From Bdellovibrionales bacterium (GTDB lineage: Bacteria > Bdellovibrionota > Bdellovibrionia > Bdellovibrionales > UBA1609): DNA of 64,000 nucleotides. Of this stretch, positions 26,217 to 35,220 are shown piece by piece (the stretch's first letter is position 1; each line of letters begins with the position of its first letter). Location of the stretch: NCBI GenBank assembly GCA_016716765.1, contig JADJVA010000025.1:744001-808000 (forward strand), written 5' to 3'. The notes under the pieces were generated by a model. The model saw only the letters and a list, made by a program, of their open reading frames with translations, did not search any database and was not told where the DNA came from. Made by a program: the position numbers and the translations under genes.

Positions 26217-27077
26217 TCAACGAATTTCTTTCAATGAATTTTTCTTTAAAATGACCCACCTGTTTGGTTGGTTAATTCTAGCATTGAGAACAGGAATTTC
26301 TTGATAATAAGCAGGGTCGGTGTTTTTCTTAATTAATTTTAGCACATTTAAGGCGTGGATATCAGGAGAGGCAATTCCATTAGATTTAAAAAAGAAACTT
26401 TCGTACTGAGATATAATCAGAAATTTTGGATGCAGATCAGCTAAAACTCGATTCCATGAACCTGCAACCCTTGCCTGAAGAACATTGATATTTGACCTTA
26501 ATTCCAGCTCTTGCCAGATCCTTCGAGTTTCCTCAGCAGGAGAATTATAATGGTCATTAAAAAAATCTTGAAACGCTGAACTTCCTAGGTACTCTCCTAC
26601 GAGCATATCATCAAGAGGATGATTGGATGCAATCAGATCTACATTTTTTGGAAGTTTATTTATCACGTCATCCAGTTTTGAATCCATAACAATTAATTGA
26701 GCTTTTGGGAGCAGTTTCTTATATAAAGCAGATATTTTTTTAGCCGATTCTTTCTCAGGTTCAATGATTATTAAAGTTCCGTGAAAATTAATATTTGTTA
26801 ACCCAATACCAACTTTGGGAACATCTCCAGGCGCAACTTCAATTACCACTCCATTCAATGGTAGTGATACTGATAAAAATAAGTCTTCCCAAATTTGCCC
26901 GATATGCTTGTTCCAGTTATCACTTCGCGAGTTATCTTCATTATTATGAGAATTAGAATCAATAACTACTGAAGAACAACGAGTTAATGGTACAATTTCT
27001 TGAGAGGACGCATATCCAGAAGTATTGAAGCCTAAAGAAATACCAACAAAGAATATTATGATTATTTTTTTACCCAT
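26217..27077 (-). CDS. Exported protein with a methyltransferase-like Rossmann core
   Basis: 286 aa, start ATG 27077. An N-terminal signal peptide is clear (MGKKIIIIFFVGISLGFN to SGYASS). The core shows an alternating beta/alpha pattern like class I SAM methyltransferases: NGVVIEVAPGDVPKVGIGL (motif I-like, about 75-93), GTLIIIEPEKESAKKI (acidic end of strand 2), AQLIVMDSKLDDV, and VDLIASNHPLDDML (motif IV-like). Such folds are usually cytosolic. Sampled stretches are about 35 % G+C against about 47 % nearby, suggesting transfer. It precedes the S8 protease gene by 28 nt. Function unknown. Confidence 0.55.
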   Translation of the reverse strand: MGKKIIIIFFVGISLGFNTSGYASSQEIVPLTRCSSVVIDSNSHNNEDNSRSDNWNKHIGQIWEDLFLSVSLPLNGVVIEVAPGDVPKVGIGLTNINFHGTLIIIEPEKESAKKISALYKKLLPKAQLIVMDSKLDDVINKLPKNVDLIASNHPLDDMLVGEYLGSSAFQDFFNDHYNSPAEETRRIWQELELRSNINVLQARVAGSWNRVLADLHPKFLIISQYESFFFKSNGIASPDIHALNVLKLIKKNTDPAYYQEIPVLNARINQPNRWVILKKNSLKEIR

Positions 27078-27263
27078 AAGGTTTCTTAGGCAAGATTGAT
27101 GCCGTCAATTCCGATGTGCAAACCGTTTTAATTTTGATTTGACGGTTTTTGGTGTGCCGAGGACTGTCGTTGTTGGCCAACCGGTAGTGACGAATTTGGC
27201 CGATTCTTGAGGGCCACGAACAACAAGCGTCTTCAGCTCATAAAGATGCCGGCAGACGACCGA
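27078..27263. other. Intergenic region with A/T-rich hairpin
   Basis: AAACCGT (27120-27126) and ACGGTTT (27142-27148) form a 7-bp stem with a 15-nt A/T loop and are followed by T residues on the plus strand. On the minus strand the same dyad lies just upstream of the 27077 start and downstream of the 27264 stop, so it could terminate the lipoprotein operon or belong to the promoter of the exported-protein operon. No gene seen. Confidence 0.35.
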
Positions 27264-27887
27264 CTACTTTGGACTAAACTCAAAAGTACTAGCGCCGAGG
27301 CTGCTTGTGAATACGATCCTGAGCTTTGAAGATCTTTCGACGACGGAGGCGGGAACATCAAAATCAACTCTGTAGGCTATGCTCCAGCGGCTGTGGTAAG
27401 GAAACAAATGAATGATATCGACCAGTTTTTCATTTCTCTTTTTTACTTTTCCTTCGTAACGAGTGCCATCGGCATCAAGGTAGATTTTCCAAATCGAAGT
27501 TCCTTTATTTAGATCGTTGTGCGTCCTCTCAGGCGTATAGAGGCTAAACAAAAATGTTGTTTGAGTGGCAAGGGTTTGCAGGGCTTTTTCTCTTTCACTT
27601 GACAGCGTCTTGGAATCCCACTGAAGGTAAGTCCCTCGCTTTTTTAGGATTGCTTGAGACGTCTCGTTCGTAATCAGAGTTCCCGCCAATTCATAGGATT
27701 GATAAAATCCGGAATATTGCCGATCGCTACGGGTGTATTTGTTGATTGTGGCTTTGTATTCAGATTCATCGACGGGATCAATGATTCTGCCATTTTGAAC
27801 GGGTGAATGCCCACAACTTGCCAGTCCTAAAAGGCCAACAGTGAAAAAAAGCAAGCTTGGAAAGTAACGAATATTAGACCAGCCCAC
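27264..27887 (-). CDS. Lipoprotein of unknown function
   Basis: 207 aa with lipobox GLASC at about residues 21-25. The mature chain is beta-rich (GTSIWKIYLDADGTRYEGKV, WSIAYRVDFDVPASV, LRIVFTSSLGASTFEFSPK) and ends with a strand, which could fit a small beta sandwich. No family recognised. Its start overlaps the end of the alpha/beta-hydrolase gene (27874-28716) by 14 nt, so the two are co-expressed. A lipoprotein cotranslated with a lipase-like enzyme suggests a shared envelope-lipid task (inference). Confidence 0.6.
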   Translation of the reverse strand: MGWSNIRYFPSLLFFTVGLLGLASCGHSPVQNGRIIDPVDESEYKATINKYTRSDRQYSGFYQSYELAGTLITNETSQAILKKRGTYLQWDSKTLSSEREKALQTLATQTTFLFSLYTPERTHNDLNKGTSIWKIYLDADGTRYEGKVKKRNEKLVDIIHLFPYHSRWSIAYRVDFDVPASVVERSSKLRIVFTSSLGASTFEFSPK

Positions 27888-28716
27888 TGAGGAACTCCTT
27901 GAGATGCTGGTAGGCTAAGCTTTTATCAAGATCATTAAAAATTTCATGATAGCTGTCCGGGTAGATATGGAGTTTTTTTCTGGGCGTTGAAAGGCTCTTA
28001 AAAAATTTCTCGACATCCTGAGAACTGACGATTCGATCTTGACCGCTGAGCTGCATCAGAGTTGGGATCTGAATTTTTCCCGCCTCTTTTGTAACCAATT
28101 GCATATTTTCGACCATTCCGAGAAAGACATGAGGAGATATCTTATCGTGTCTCAGGGGATCTTTTTCATAGGATTTAATAATTTCTTCGTCGCGGGAGAG
28201 GTCCTCGTAATGAATTTCATTGTAAAGAGTCATTTTCGGGAGCCACTTTCCAGCGATTTGAGCCACTTTTTCTTTGAATTTTGGGACCTCAACGGAAAGT
28301 CCGAGCAGGGGAGCGCTGAGACAAAGAGCTCGATATCCCATGTCGCCATAAAGAACAAGGGCCTTTAATGCGGCCAATCCTCCCATCGAGTGGGCAAAGA
28401 GAATGCGCGGGTTTTTGGAGTGAAAGAGACCAGTTTCGACGCAATGTTCGGTAAGAAGTTTAAGGTCCTTACAATAATCGTCAAAATTTTCGACGTATCC
28501 TCGTTTGCCTTCCGATCGACCATGGCCCCGTAAATCCCACCCGATGAAATCCCAATTCGATTTATTCATCGCCTGGGCAAAGGAATGATAACACTCACTG
28601 TGCTCGGAGAGGCCGTGAGTCACGAGAATAGACCCAACAGGATTTGCGACCTGCCAGGTTTGGTAGAAAATTTCGGCCCCCTTGGAACCAAAGAAAGTAC
28701 CTTCAAATCTTTTCAT
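27874..28716 (-). CDS. Alpha/beta hydrolase, monoglyceride lipase/lysophospholipase type
   Basis: 280 aa. Family signatures: ILVTHGLSEHSECYHSFA near the oxyanion strand, WDLRGHGRSEGKRGYV, nucleophile elbow FAHSMGG (Ser about 112), acid GQDRIVSS (Asp about 228) and HIYPDSYHEIFND (His about 258). This is the serine aminopeptidase S33 (Hydrolase_4) group of monoacylglycerol lipases and lysophospholipases. No signal peptide, so cytosolic. First gene of a two-gene minus-strand operon with the lipoprotein. Confidence 0.88.
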   Translation of the reverse strand: MKRFEGTFFGSKGAEIFYQTWQVANPVGSILVTHGLSEHSECYHSFAQAMNKSNWDFIGWDLRGHGRSEGKRGYVENFDDYCKDLKLLTEHCVETGLFHSKNPRILFAHSMGGLAALKALVLYGDMGYRALCLSAPLLGLSVEVPKFKEKVAQIAGKWLPKMTLYNEIHYEDLSRDEEIIKSYEKDPLRHDKISPHVFLGMVENMQLVTKEAGKIQIPTLMQLSGQDRIVSSQDVEKFFKSLSTPRKKLHIYPDSYHEIFNDLDKSLAYQHLKEFLSGLV

Positions 28717-28803
28717 AGTTTCGTATATTGAGTGTAGCCTGTTTTTGGGTCAAGTGCCATTGTTGCTTGCTTTTTGGATTGAGAAACTCTTAACATCGTA
28801 TCT

Positions 28804-29340
28804 ATGGACACTTCGCTAATTAAACGAGCCATCGCTTTGATCGTTTTCCTTTTGATTTCGTCAGTTTGCCACGCCCAAAGTGGGGATGACTTTTCTAAGG
28901 ACGTAACCTCTGAGTTTGGATTTCACCTGGGTAATCTACTGCCCGCGCAAATAGACGGAGTCACTGAAATCATGCCCCTTTGGGGCGTGCACGGAGGCTA
29001 TCGCTTTAGGGAAGCTTTCATAGAGTTTGGCGGCATTGCAGGAAATGCTCGGGGAGCTGAGTGGGCGAATCTCCATGTGAGTTTACGTGGAGACTTCCCT
29101 ATCGAAGGTCTTGTAGGGACGGTCTACATCGGAGTCGATGGCACACAGTTTAAGGGGGTTGACAAAGAATCCAAGATGTTTGGTGGTGGACACCTTGGCG
29201 GCGGAGTCATGACCAACATTTCTCCCACGGTTTGGTTTCGGGCGGATATGAAACTCAACGTCAATCCGGGGACTTCTCTTTATATCGGATTTGGCTTTGA
29301 GTTTCGCTTCAAGGGAGGAAACAGCGGGAGCTCTACTTAG
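28804..29340 (+). CDS. Small outer-membrane beta-barrel protein
   Basis: 178 aa. Signal peptide: ALIVFLLISSVCHAQ (cleavage CHA-QS). The mature 150 residues alternate in the manner of an 8-strand barrel (WGVHGGYRFREAFIEFGGIA, ANLHVSLRGDFPI, GTVYIGVDGTQFKG, TVWFRADMKLNV, SLYIGFGFEFRFKGG). The penultimate strand ends in FEFRF, and a short Ser/Gly tail follows. No specific family recognised. It is divergent from the hydrolase operon. Confidence 0.6.
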   Translation: MDTSLIKRAIALIVFLLISSVCHAQSGDDFSKDVTSEFGFHLGNLLPAQIDGVTEIMPLWGVHGGYRFREAFIEFGGIAGNARGAEWANLHVSLRGDFPIEGLVGTVYIGVDGTQFKGVDKESKMFGGGHLGGGVMTNISPTVWFRADMKLNVNPGTSLYIGFGFEFRFKGGNSGSST

Positions 29341-29365
29341 ATGAGAAGAGCAGCTAGATTAGCAG

Positions 29366-30988
29366 CTAGATTCTGAAATTAAACTCAGAATTAAGAGGAT
29401 CTAAGATTGTGTCTCGGCCTTTGCCAGGTTCATCTGAGAACGGGTAGTCGATATTGTAGTGGATACCTCGGGATTCACGTCGATTCAATGCACACTTCAC
29501 AGAAAGGTCTGCGACAAGAGCAATGTTTCGCAATTCCAAAATTTCTGAATGGGTTTTAAAATGAGAATAATATTCTCGTATTTCATGAATAATATTATTC
29601 AAACGGTGCTGAGCTCTTTCTAAGCGCCGGGTGGAGCGAACAATACCCATGTAATTCCACATCAGACGACGAATTTCTTCCCACATGTGAGTCACGACAA
29701 TCATTTCGTCGGGATCTTCTTTGTCGTGAAGAAACCATTCGGGTGGTTCATTGGCAGAATGTTCCAATTCATGAAGCTGGTCTCGAACATGCTGACTGGC
29801 TTTGTGCGAGACAACCAAGCACTCAAGCAGAGAGTTGGAGGCGAGTCGATTGGCTCCATGCAAACCCGTCGCGGCGCACTCCCCTAATGCATAAAGGCCA
29901 CGAAGATCGGTCTGGCCATTTACATCAGTCAGGATCCCTCCACAAAGATAGTGGGCAGCAGGAACAACAGGGATCGGATGCTTTGTCATGTCGATTCCCA
30001 GTTCCAAACAACGATTGTGAATGGATGGAAATCTTTGGATGAGAAAACCGCCAGAGAGATGGCTCATATCCAAATAAACGCAATCAGCACCCGTCTTTTT
30101 CATTTCAGCATCGATGGAGCGTGCCACAACGTCGCGAGGAGCAAGACTGCCAAGGGCATGGTATTTATTCATAAACGCCTGACCAGTCGAGGTGACCAAT
30201 TCTCCACCTTCTCCGCGCAAAGCTTCCGAAATCAAAAAATTACGCGCGTGAGGGTGAAAAAGGCAGGTGGGATGAAACTGCATAAATTCAAGATTGGCAA
30301 TCCTGGCTCCTGCGCGATAGGCAATAGCTATTCCGTCACCCGTGGCACCGCTCCAATTTGATGTGTAGAGATAGACTTTTCCAGCCCCTCCCGTCGCAAG
30401 CACAACAACTCGAGCCATGATTGTATCGACTTCACCGGTGCCTTTATTTAACACGTAGGCACCGAGACAACGATCGGGACTAAAATCAAAGGGACTCAAT
30501 TGTTTATTTAAAATGAGATCAATGGCAAAATGGTTTTCCAAGACCTGAATTTGCGAAGAATTTCTGACCTGTTCGACAAGTGGCAAAAGGATTCCCTCGC
30601 CGGTTTGATCGGCAATATGCAAAATGCGACGATGTGAGTGTCCACCTTCGCGAGTGAGGGCTAAACTTCCTGCTTCAAAATCAAATTTCACGCCCCACCG
30701 GATCAAATCCTCAATGCGATTGGCCGCGCTCTTGACCACTTCAGAAACAACTTCTTCACGACAGAGACCAGCCCCAGCTGTCAACGTGTCTTGGATATGA
30801 CTTTCCACGCTGTCTAAATGCGAAGTAGTGGTGACGGCAGCCACTCCTCCCTGGGCAAGACGAGTATTTGTATTCTCAATCTGCGTCTTTGTTATCAGGG
30901 TGACCTTTGCGAATTCTGCCGCTTTAAGAGAGAAGGCAAGTCCGGCGAGACCAGAACCAATAACTAAGATATCTGTGCGAGTATTCAT
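29366..30988 (-). CDS. nadB: L-aspartate oxidase
   Basis: 540 aa flavoprotein that oxidises L-aspartate to iminoaspartate, the first step of NAD synthesis. Signatures: FAD dinucleotide motif DILVIGSGLAGLAFSL (residues 6-21), TRLAQGGVAAV, EFMQFHPT, FLISEALRGEGG with the catalytic Arg, and the C-terminal FAD motif LYALGECAATGLHGANRLAS. The C-terminal helical region ends RGIHYNIDYPF, as in NadB and unlike succinate dehydrogenase. Length is normal. nadA and nadC are not in the window. Divergent from the sensor-kinase operon. Confidence 0.95.
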   Translation of the reverse strand: MNTRTDILVIGSGLAGLAFSLKAAEFAKVTLITKTQIENTNTRLAQGGVAAVTTTSHLDSVESHIQDTLTAGAGLCREEVVSEVVKSAANRIEDLIRWGVKFDFEAGSLALTREGGHSHRRILHIADQTGEGILLPLVEQVRNSSQIQVLENHFAIDLILNKQLSPFDFSPDRCLGAYVLNKGTGEVDTIMARVVVLATGGAGKVYLYTSNWSGATGDGIAIAYRAGARIANLEFMQFHPTCLFHPHARNFLISEALRGEGGELVTSTGQAFMNKYHALGSLAPRDVVARSIDAEMKKTGADCVYLDMSHLSGGFLIQRFPSIHNRCLELGIDMTKHPIPVVPAAHYLCGGILTDVNGQTDLRGLYALGECAATGLHGANRLASNSLLECLVVSHKASQHVRDQLHELEHSANEPPEWFLHDKEDPDEMIVVTHMWEEIRRLMWNYMGIVRSTRRLERAQHRLNNIIHEIREYYSHFKTHSEILELRNIALVADLSVKCALNRRESRGIHYNIDYPFSDEPGKGRDTILDPLNSEFNFRI

Positions 30989-31176
30989 TGCGCACGCTTA
31001 TACCAGGGAACCTAAGAATGGCCATCCTCGATAGATGGAATTGATTAATGCTTTGCATTATATTTTTTAAAAAAAGCTCAACCAAGGGCGATGTCTTGAT
31101 CATCCCTTCCCACAAAAGTAGAATAACTTCGGGATCTTATTGCGTGGTTGAGAGATCTGGCGGTGGTGGGCATAAG

Positions 31177-33672
31177 ATGGGATTAAGCAAAATATTGAAT
31201 CGTAAAGTGCAGGTTGTGGCGATTGCAGTTGGGGCGATACTGCTCATGGCGGTATTGGCGGGAATTCAATTTGCCAGTACCTTTGCCAATGATCAGAGGG
31301 AGCAACTGAAGGTTCTGACGGAGAACCAGGTTTCGTTTGCCCGCCATTCCTTTCAAATACAGATAGGTGATCTATCGAGGCAATTATTGCAAAACCTTGA
31401 GCGAGAGGGTTCCGGCGGCATTTCTGCTTCACAAGAGGTTTTTCGCCAACGGGAAGGGCTTGGAGAGTTTCTTGCGGTCGCGTGGGTTGTGGAAGGCACA
31501 ACAACGTCGTGGTTAGCCACGCGTCCCGAGATGGCGAACAGGATTAGTTTTGATTTTTTTGAGAAACGCAAATCTGTATTGCCAGTTTTGGCTGCCAAAG
31601 GCTCTTCGGTGATTTGGGCTCGCCTAACTGAGGACAATGGTCAGCCACTTTTTGTGATGCTGCTGGAAGCAAAAACATCAGGAGGAAGCGGAATTGCTGT
31701 AGGAATTTTACCAGCGCAAATATTTTCTGAAATAGGTGGGTTTTATAAGGCACAAAGTGCCGAGCTGCTTTTAGTCGATGAGAAGGGTTTTGCATTTGCC
31801 TACACGAGTCCACAATACGTAGGATCTCAGATTCTCAATCATCCTGCCGTCGGGCGCATGTTTGACCTTGGCTCTGTGTCTTCATCTGGTGAGTCGACCA
31901 ATCTTGAAGGAAAGAGAGCTGTTTTTGCCTCGGAGAAGTTGGGTGATTCAAATCTTTATGTGATGATGACCAATCCCATCGATACACTGAGCTCTTTTTT
32001 TCCAGGTTACCTTATCAGTTTAGCGGGAATGGCAGTTGTCTTGGCACTTTTTTCGGGACTCTTTCTTACTTTTTTGATTCGACGCCAATCTCTCGGGTTT
32101 GATTGGTTGAAGGGATTGGTGAAACAGCTCGCCAATGGGCAGGCTTTTTTATTACCAGGTGATCGAATTCCAGATATATCAGATCTTCGTGAGGATCTGA
32201 TAAAATTGAGCGCTGGTCCGGGGAAGCCCCAGCAGCCAGTTGAGAAAAAGAAATCCGAAGTTCCATTGGTTCCATCCACATTACCGTCAAAAGTGAGGCA
32301 GCCCTCCGAGTTGGTTGCGGCTCCGGTTGATAAAATTGAATTCCTTCGTGAGGTGGGTATTGGTCTTGTGGAGTCCTTGCGGCCTGCTTTGTCTGCAATA
32401 TTGGGACATGCGCAATTAGCTCGATCAAAAAGTGGGAATGACAATCAGTTAAAGCAGCATTTTACGATTATTGAAAGAGAATCTCGGCGTCTGAGGGACA
32501 TATTGGAGAATCTCGAAGGACTTTCAAAAGAAGAAAAATCTGAGCTGACGAAGGCCGATCTTCAAGAGGTGGTATTGTCCATTCTCTCTACTCAACGAAT
32601 TGAATTTCTTAACAAGGGAGTGCAATTAAAGAGATCTCTCCACGAAAATGGGACAGTGATGTTGTCTATGAAAGGAATGCGGTTCGTCGTTGAGGAAATC
32701 ATTCGGAACGCCATCTTTGCAATGGCAGAGGCATCTAAGAGAGAGCTGGAGGTAACCACTCAACTTCGAGGTGATAAAATCGCTTTGATTTTTGCGGATA
32801 CCGGAAAAGGCATCCAGAAAGAGGTGCTTGGAAGGGTGTTTGATCCTTTTTTTACGTCCCAGGGGCATGAAGAGAGACCTGGCTTGGGTTTAACCATGGC
32901 AAAAAGAGTGGTGGTGATGATGAACGGAACCATTGCAATCGAATCTGAGGTGAACAAGGGAACCCGAGTCATCATAGAATTGCCGTTGATTGGCACGGAG
33001 CAACGCGTATTTGACGACGAGAAAACAATGAAGATTCTGTCTCCGCAGAGAGAACTTGAAGAATTGACGATGACTTCGTTTCGTATTGACGAGAATATTG
33101 AATTTAACAAGGGGGATGGGACGACTCCAGTCCCAGAACTAGTTCCAACCCCAACCCCAGCGCCAACAACAGCGCCGTCCTCATCATCGACATTGCGAAA
33201 TGGGCCATCCGGTCAGGAGCCTGCCGATTCTCCAGGCAAAGTTGATCTAAACAAGATGAAGCCATTGACCGGAAGTCACGCGGCAATGCTACCCTCGGTC
33301 CCGAGTGATGATGAAATTACGCTTGTCGGGCAAGTGATTGGATCGTCGAGTGACTTTGGAGATTCTCCTCCGCAGGAGAGCGAATTACTTTTTCAGAATA
33401 TCGAATCCGAGTTTGCTCACTCTCTTCCAATTCTTAACACCTTGAAGAGACCTGATGTTTCGGAGGATGCTGATGTGGCCATGACTTTTGATGAAGGAGA
33501 AGATGAAGGCGGATTTATGACCATCAATCTGGTCAATCAAACTTCGGAGATTTTGGTGAAAGAAACAGAACCGGAAAATCGGGTGGACCCAAAATCACCC
33601 GTTGATTCTGATCTTTTGGACACTGGAGATGATTTTGAGGTGACGATTCGTCCGCCCAAGGTAAGGGTGTGA
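31177..33672 (+). CDS. Membrane sensor kinase-like protein lacking the phospho-histidine
   Basis: 831 aa from ATG 31177 (GGTGGTGGG upstream; the frame is open back to 31048 but that would hide the first membrane helix). Layout: TM1 at about 12-33, a 250-residue extracytoplasmic sensor region (Cache-like by pattern), TM2 at about 275-297, a dimerisation region, an HATPase at about 490-610 and a long acidic, Pro/Ser-rich tail of about 210 residues. The HATPase boxes are intact (IIRNAIFA, DTGKGI, VFDPFF, GLGLTMAKR). The H-box reads GLVESLRPALSAILG, with Glu399 where His is expected. Two nt separate it from the degenerate GGDEF gene. Confidence 0.8.
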   Translation: MGLSKILNRKVQVVAIAVGAILLMAVLAGIQFASTFANDQREQLKVLTENQVSFARHSFQIQIGDLSRQLLQNLEREGSGGISASQEVFRQREGLGEFLAVAWVVEGTTTSWLATRPEMANRISFDFFEKRKSVLPVLAAKGSSVIWARLTEDNGQPLFVMLLEAKTSGGSGIAVGILPAQIFSEIGGFYKAQSAELLLVDEKGFAFAYTSPQYVGSQILNHPAVGRMFDLGSVSSSGESTNLEGKRAVFASEKLGDSNLYVMMTNPIDTLSSFFPGYLISLAGMAVVLALFSGLFLTFLIRRQSLGFDWLKGLVKQLANGQAFLLPGDRIPDISDLREDLIKLSAGPGKPQQPVEKKKSEVPLVPSTLPSKVRQPSELVAAPVDKIEFLREVGIGLVESLRPALSAILGHAQLARSKSGNDNQLKQHFTIIERESRRLRDILENLEGLSKEEKSELTKADLQEVVLSILSTQRIEFLNKGVQLKRSLHENGTVMLSMKGMRFVVEEIIRNAIFAMAEASKRELEVTTQLRGDKIALIFADTGKGIQKEVLGRVFDPFFTSQGHEERPGLGLTMAKRVVVMMNGTIAIESEVNKGTRVIIELPLIGTEQRVFDDEKTMKILSPQRELEELTMTSFRIDENIEFNKGDGTTPVPELVPTPTPAPTTAPSSSSTLRNGPSGQEPADSPGKVDLNKMKPLTGSHAAMLPSVPSDDEITLVGQVIGSSSDFGDSPPQESELLFQNIESEFAHSLPILNTLKRPDVSEDADVAMTFDEGEDEGGFMTINLVNQTSEILVKETEPENRVDPKSPVDSDLLDTGDDFEVTIRPPKVRV

Positions 33673-33673
33673 G

Positions 33674-35218
33674 TTGAATATACGCAAGTACCGAAGTTCC
33701 TTTCTCGTCTATACGATTGATTCTAACGAATCAAGGCGGAGGTTTATTTCTGACGTACTCTCCTCTCTGGATTATCGAGTGGACAAACATGAATCGCTTC
33801 AAGGGGCCTTGGCTGCCTTGCCAAACAGTCCACCCCATTTCATCATTATTGACGGTGGCCTTCTTTCATACGATCGCTTGCGTGAATTTCTTGATTTCTG
33901 TCCAGAAACCCATGTGATCGCAATTTGTCATCGCGGAGAAGAACAAGAATTTTTTTCGATGCTAACAAAGGGTCTCTATGATGTATTGAGCTGGCCACTT
34001 ATCGATAGCGCACAGTTAGTCGGGGCCATCGATCGAGGGGCTGAGCGCGATTATTTTCAGTATAAGAACGAACAATTGATAGCCAAATTACAGGTTTTGA
34101 AGGGTCAATTGGCCGATGAAAATCGAGACCCAAATGCCAAGGAGCAGCCGAGGGCTGAGCAATTGGCTACCCAAAATATTCAAGGCACCCAACCTCTCGA
34201 AACGCGGGTATCTGTTCAGTTGCAAAGTCTTGGTGAATTGATGAAGAAAATGAGTGCCGCGGGGACAATGCAGGAAGGCATAGAATTATTATTGGAAAAT
34301 GCCTACGCCTGGTTTGGTCAGCCAGTGATTTTTTTTAAGTATCTGCCTGCGAGACGTTCACTTTTCTTAAATTTGGCTTCGGGGTTGGTGGCAGAAAAGT
34401 ATCGTGGCGTGGGGATTGATTTTTCTCTTGGCCAGATGGACTTTACCTCGGCACAACTTAAAACCCCTGCAGATATTCCAGCTTTTCGAGAGATGTTGGC
34501 GTCTGCTTTGAACATCAAAGAATTTTTGTCCTATCCTTTGATCGAGGATGGGGGAGTGAAGGGAATCATTGTCGTCGCTAAACAGGATCTTGGAATTGAC
34601 GAAGTTCCTTTTCGTTTGATGTTGAATTATGTGTGGAGCCATTGTCTCCAGTTGGCACTGAGGGGCCGGATTCACAGCTTGGAAACTTCTGACCCAACGA
34701 CTCAGGTCTGGAATCAAAGGAGTTTTGATTCCAGATTGAGAGAAGAGCTCTCTCGCTCTCGTCGAACAAAATTGCCAGTGTCCTTGATCAGAATTGGGAT
34801 TGATCGATTTGGAGAGATTAAAAAGACAGCAGACAGTGAGTCCATAGGACTTTTGTTGAGAGCAGTTGCGGGAATAGTAAGGAAGACCAGTAGAATCAAC
34901 GATATCGTTGGACGATTGAGTGAAGACGAGCTGGGGCTGGTACTACCGCACACTGGCAGCAGGGGGGCGGCCATCAAGGCGGAGAGATTGAGAAGAATGG
35001 TCGAGTCAGCAGACTTCTCAAAGGTTTTGGGAGGGAAAAAGGCCGTGACTGTCAGCGTGGGAGTGAGCGAATATCCCTCGTTTTGTCACGATGCCGACGA
35101 GCTTTATCAGTCGGCTGACAACGCTCTTTTTCAAGTTAAAGAGGCCGGCGCGAACAGGGTCTGTTTAGCTTCGGTACCCGATGGATTTGTGGCTGATTTT
35201 GAGGTAGGTCCGACGTGA
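33674..35218 (+). CDS. Receiver-like protein with degenerate GGDEF domain
   Basis: 514 aa, TTG start 2 nt after the kinase stop with AAGGTAAGGG just upstream. An N-terminal CheY-like fold (about 1-125) has FIIIDGG at the phospho-Asp position. A coiled linker follows, then a GAF-like domain (about 190-330), then a C-terminal GGDEF-type domain (about 345-505). Its active-site loop reads RLSEDELGLVLP: SEDEL (416-420) replaces GGDEF, so cyclase activity is unlikely, although VTVSVGVSEYP and NALFQVKEAGANRV are well kept. It may bind a nucleotide or partner instead. Probably works with the kinase-like protein before it. Confidence 0.8.
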   Translation: MNIRKYRSSFLVYTIDSNESRRRFISDVLSSLDYRVDKHESLQGALAALPNSPPHFIIIDGGLLSYDRLREFLDFCPETHVIAICHRGEEQEFFSMLTKGLYDVLSWPLIDSAQLVGAIDRGAERDYFQYKNEQLIAKLQVLKGQLADENRDPNAKEQPRAEQLATQNIQGTQPLETRVSVQLQSLGELMKKMSAAGTMQEGIELLLENAYAWFGQPVIFFKYLPARRSLFLNLASGLVAEKYRGVGIDFSLGQMDFTSAQLKTPADIPAFREMLASALNIKEFLSYPLIEDGGVKGIIVVAKQDLGIDEVPFRLMLNYVWSHCLQLALRGRIHSLETSDPTTQVWNQRSFDSRLREELSRSRRTKLPVSLIRIGIDRFGEIKKTADSESIGLLLRAVAGIVRKTSRINDIVGRLSEDELGLVLPHTGSRGAAIKAERLRRMVESADFSKVLGGKKAVTVSVGVSEYPSFCHDADELYQSADNALFQVKEAGANRVCLASVPDGFVADFEVGPT

Positions 35219-35220
35219 CC

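Noticed and set aside
29951..30361. 136-codon plus-strand frame inside nadB
   Set aside because: Antisense to a fully conserved nadB.
31048..31176. N-terminal extension of the sensor kinase from ATG 31048
   Set aside because: The extension has no ribosome site and would bury the first membrane helix; ATG 31177 fits better.
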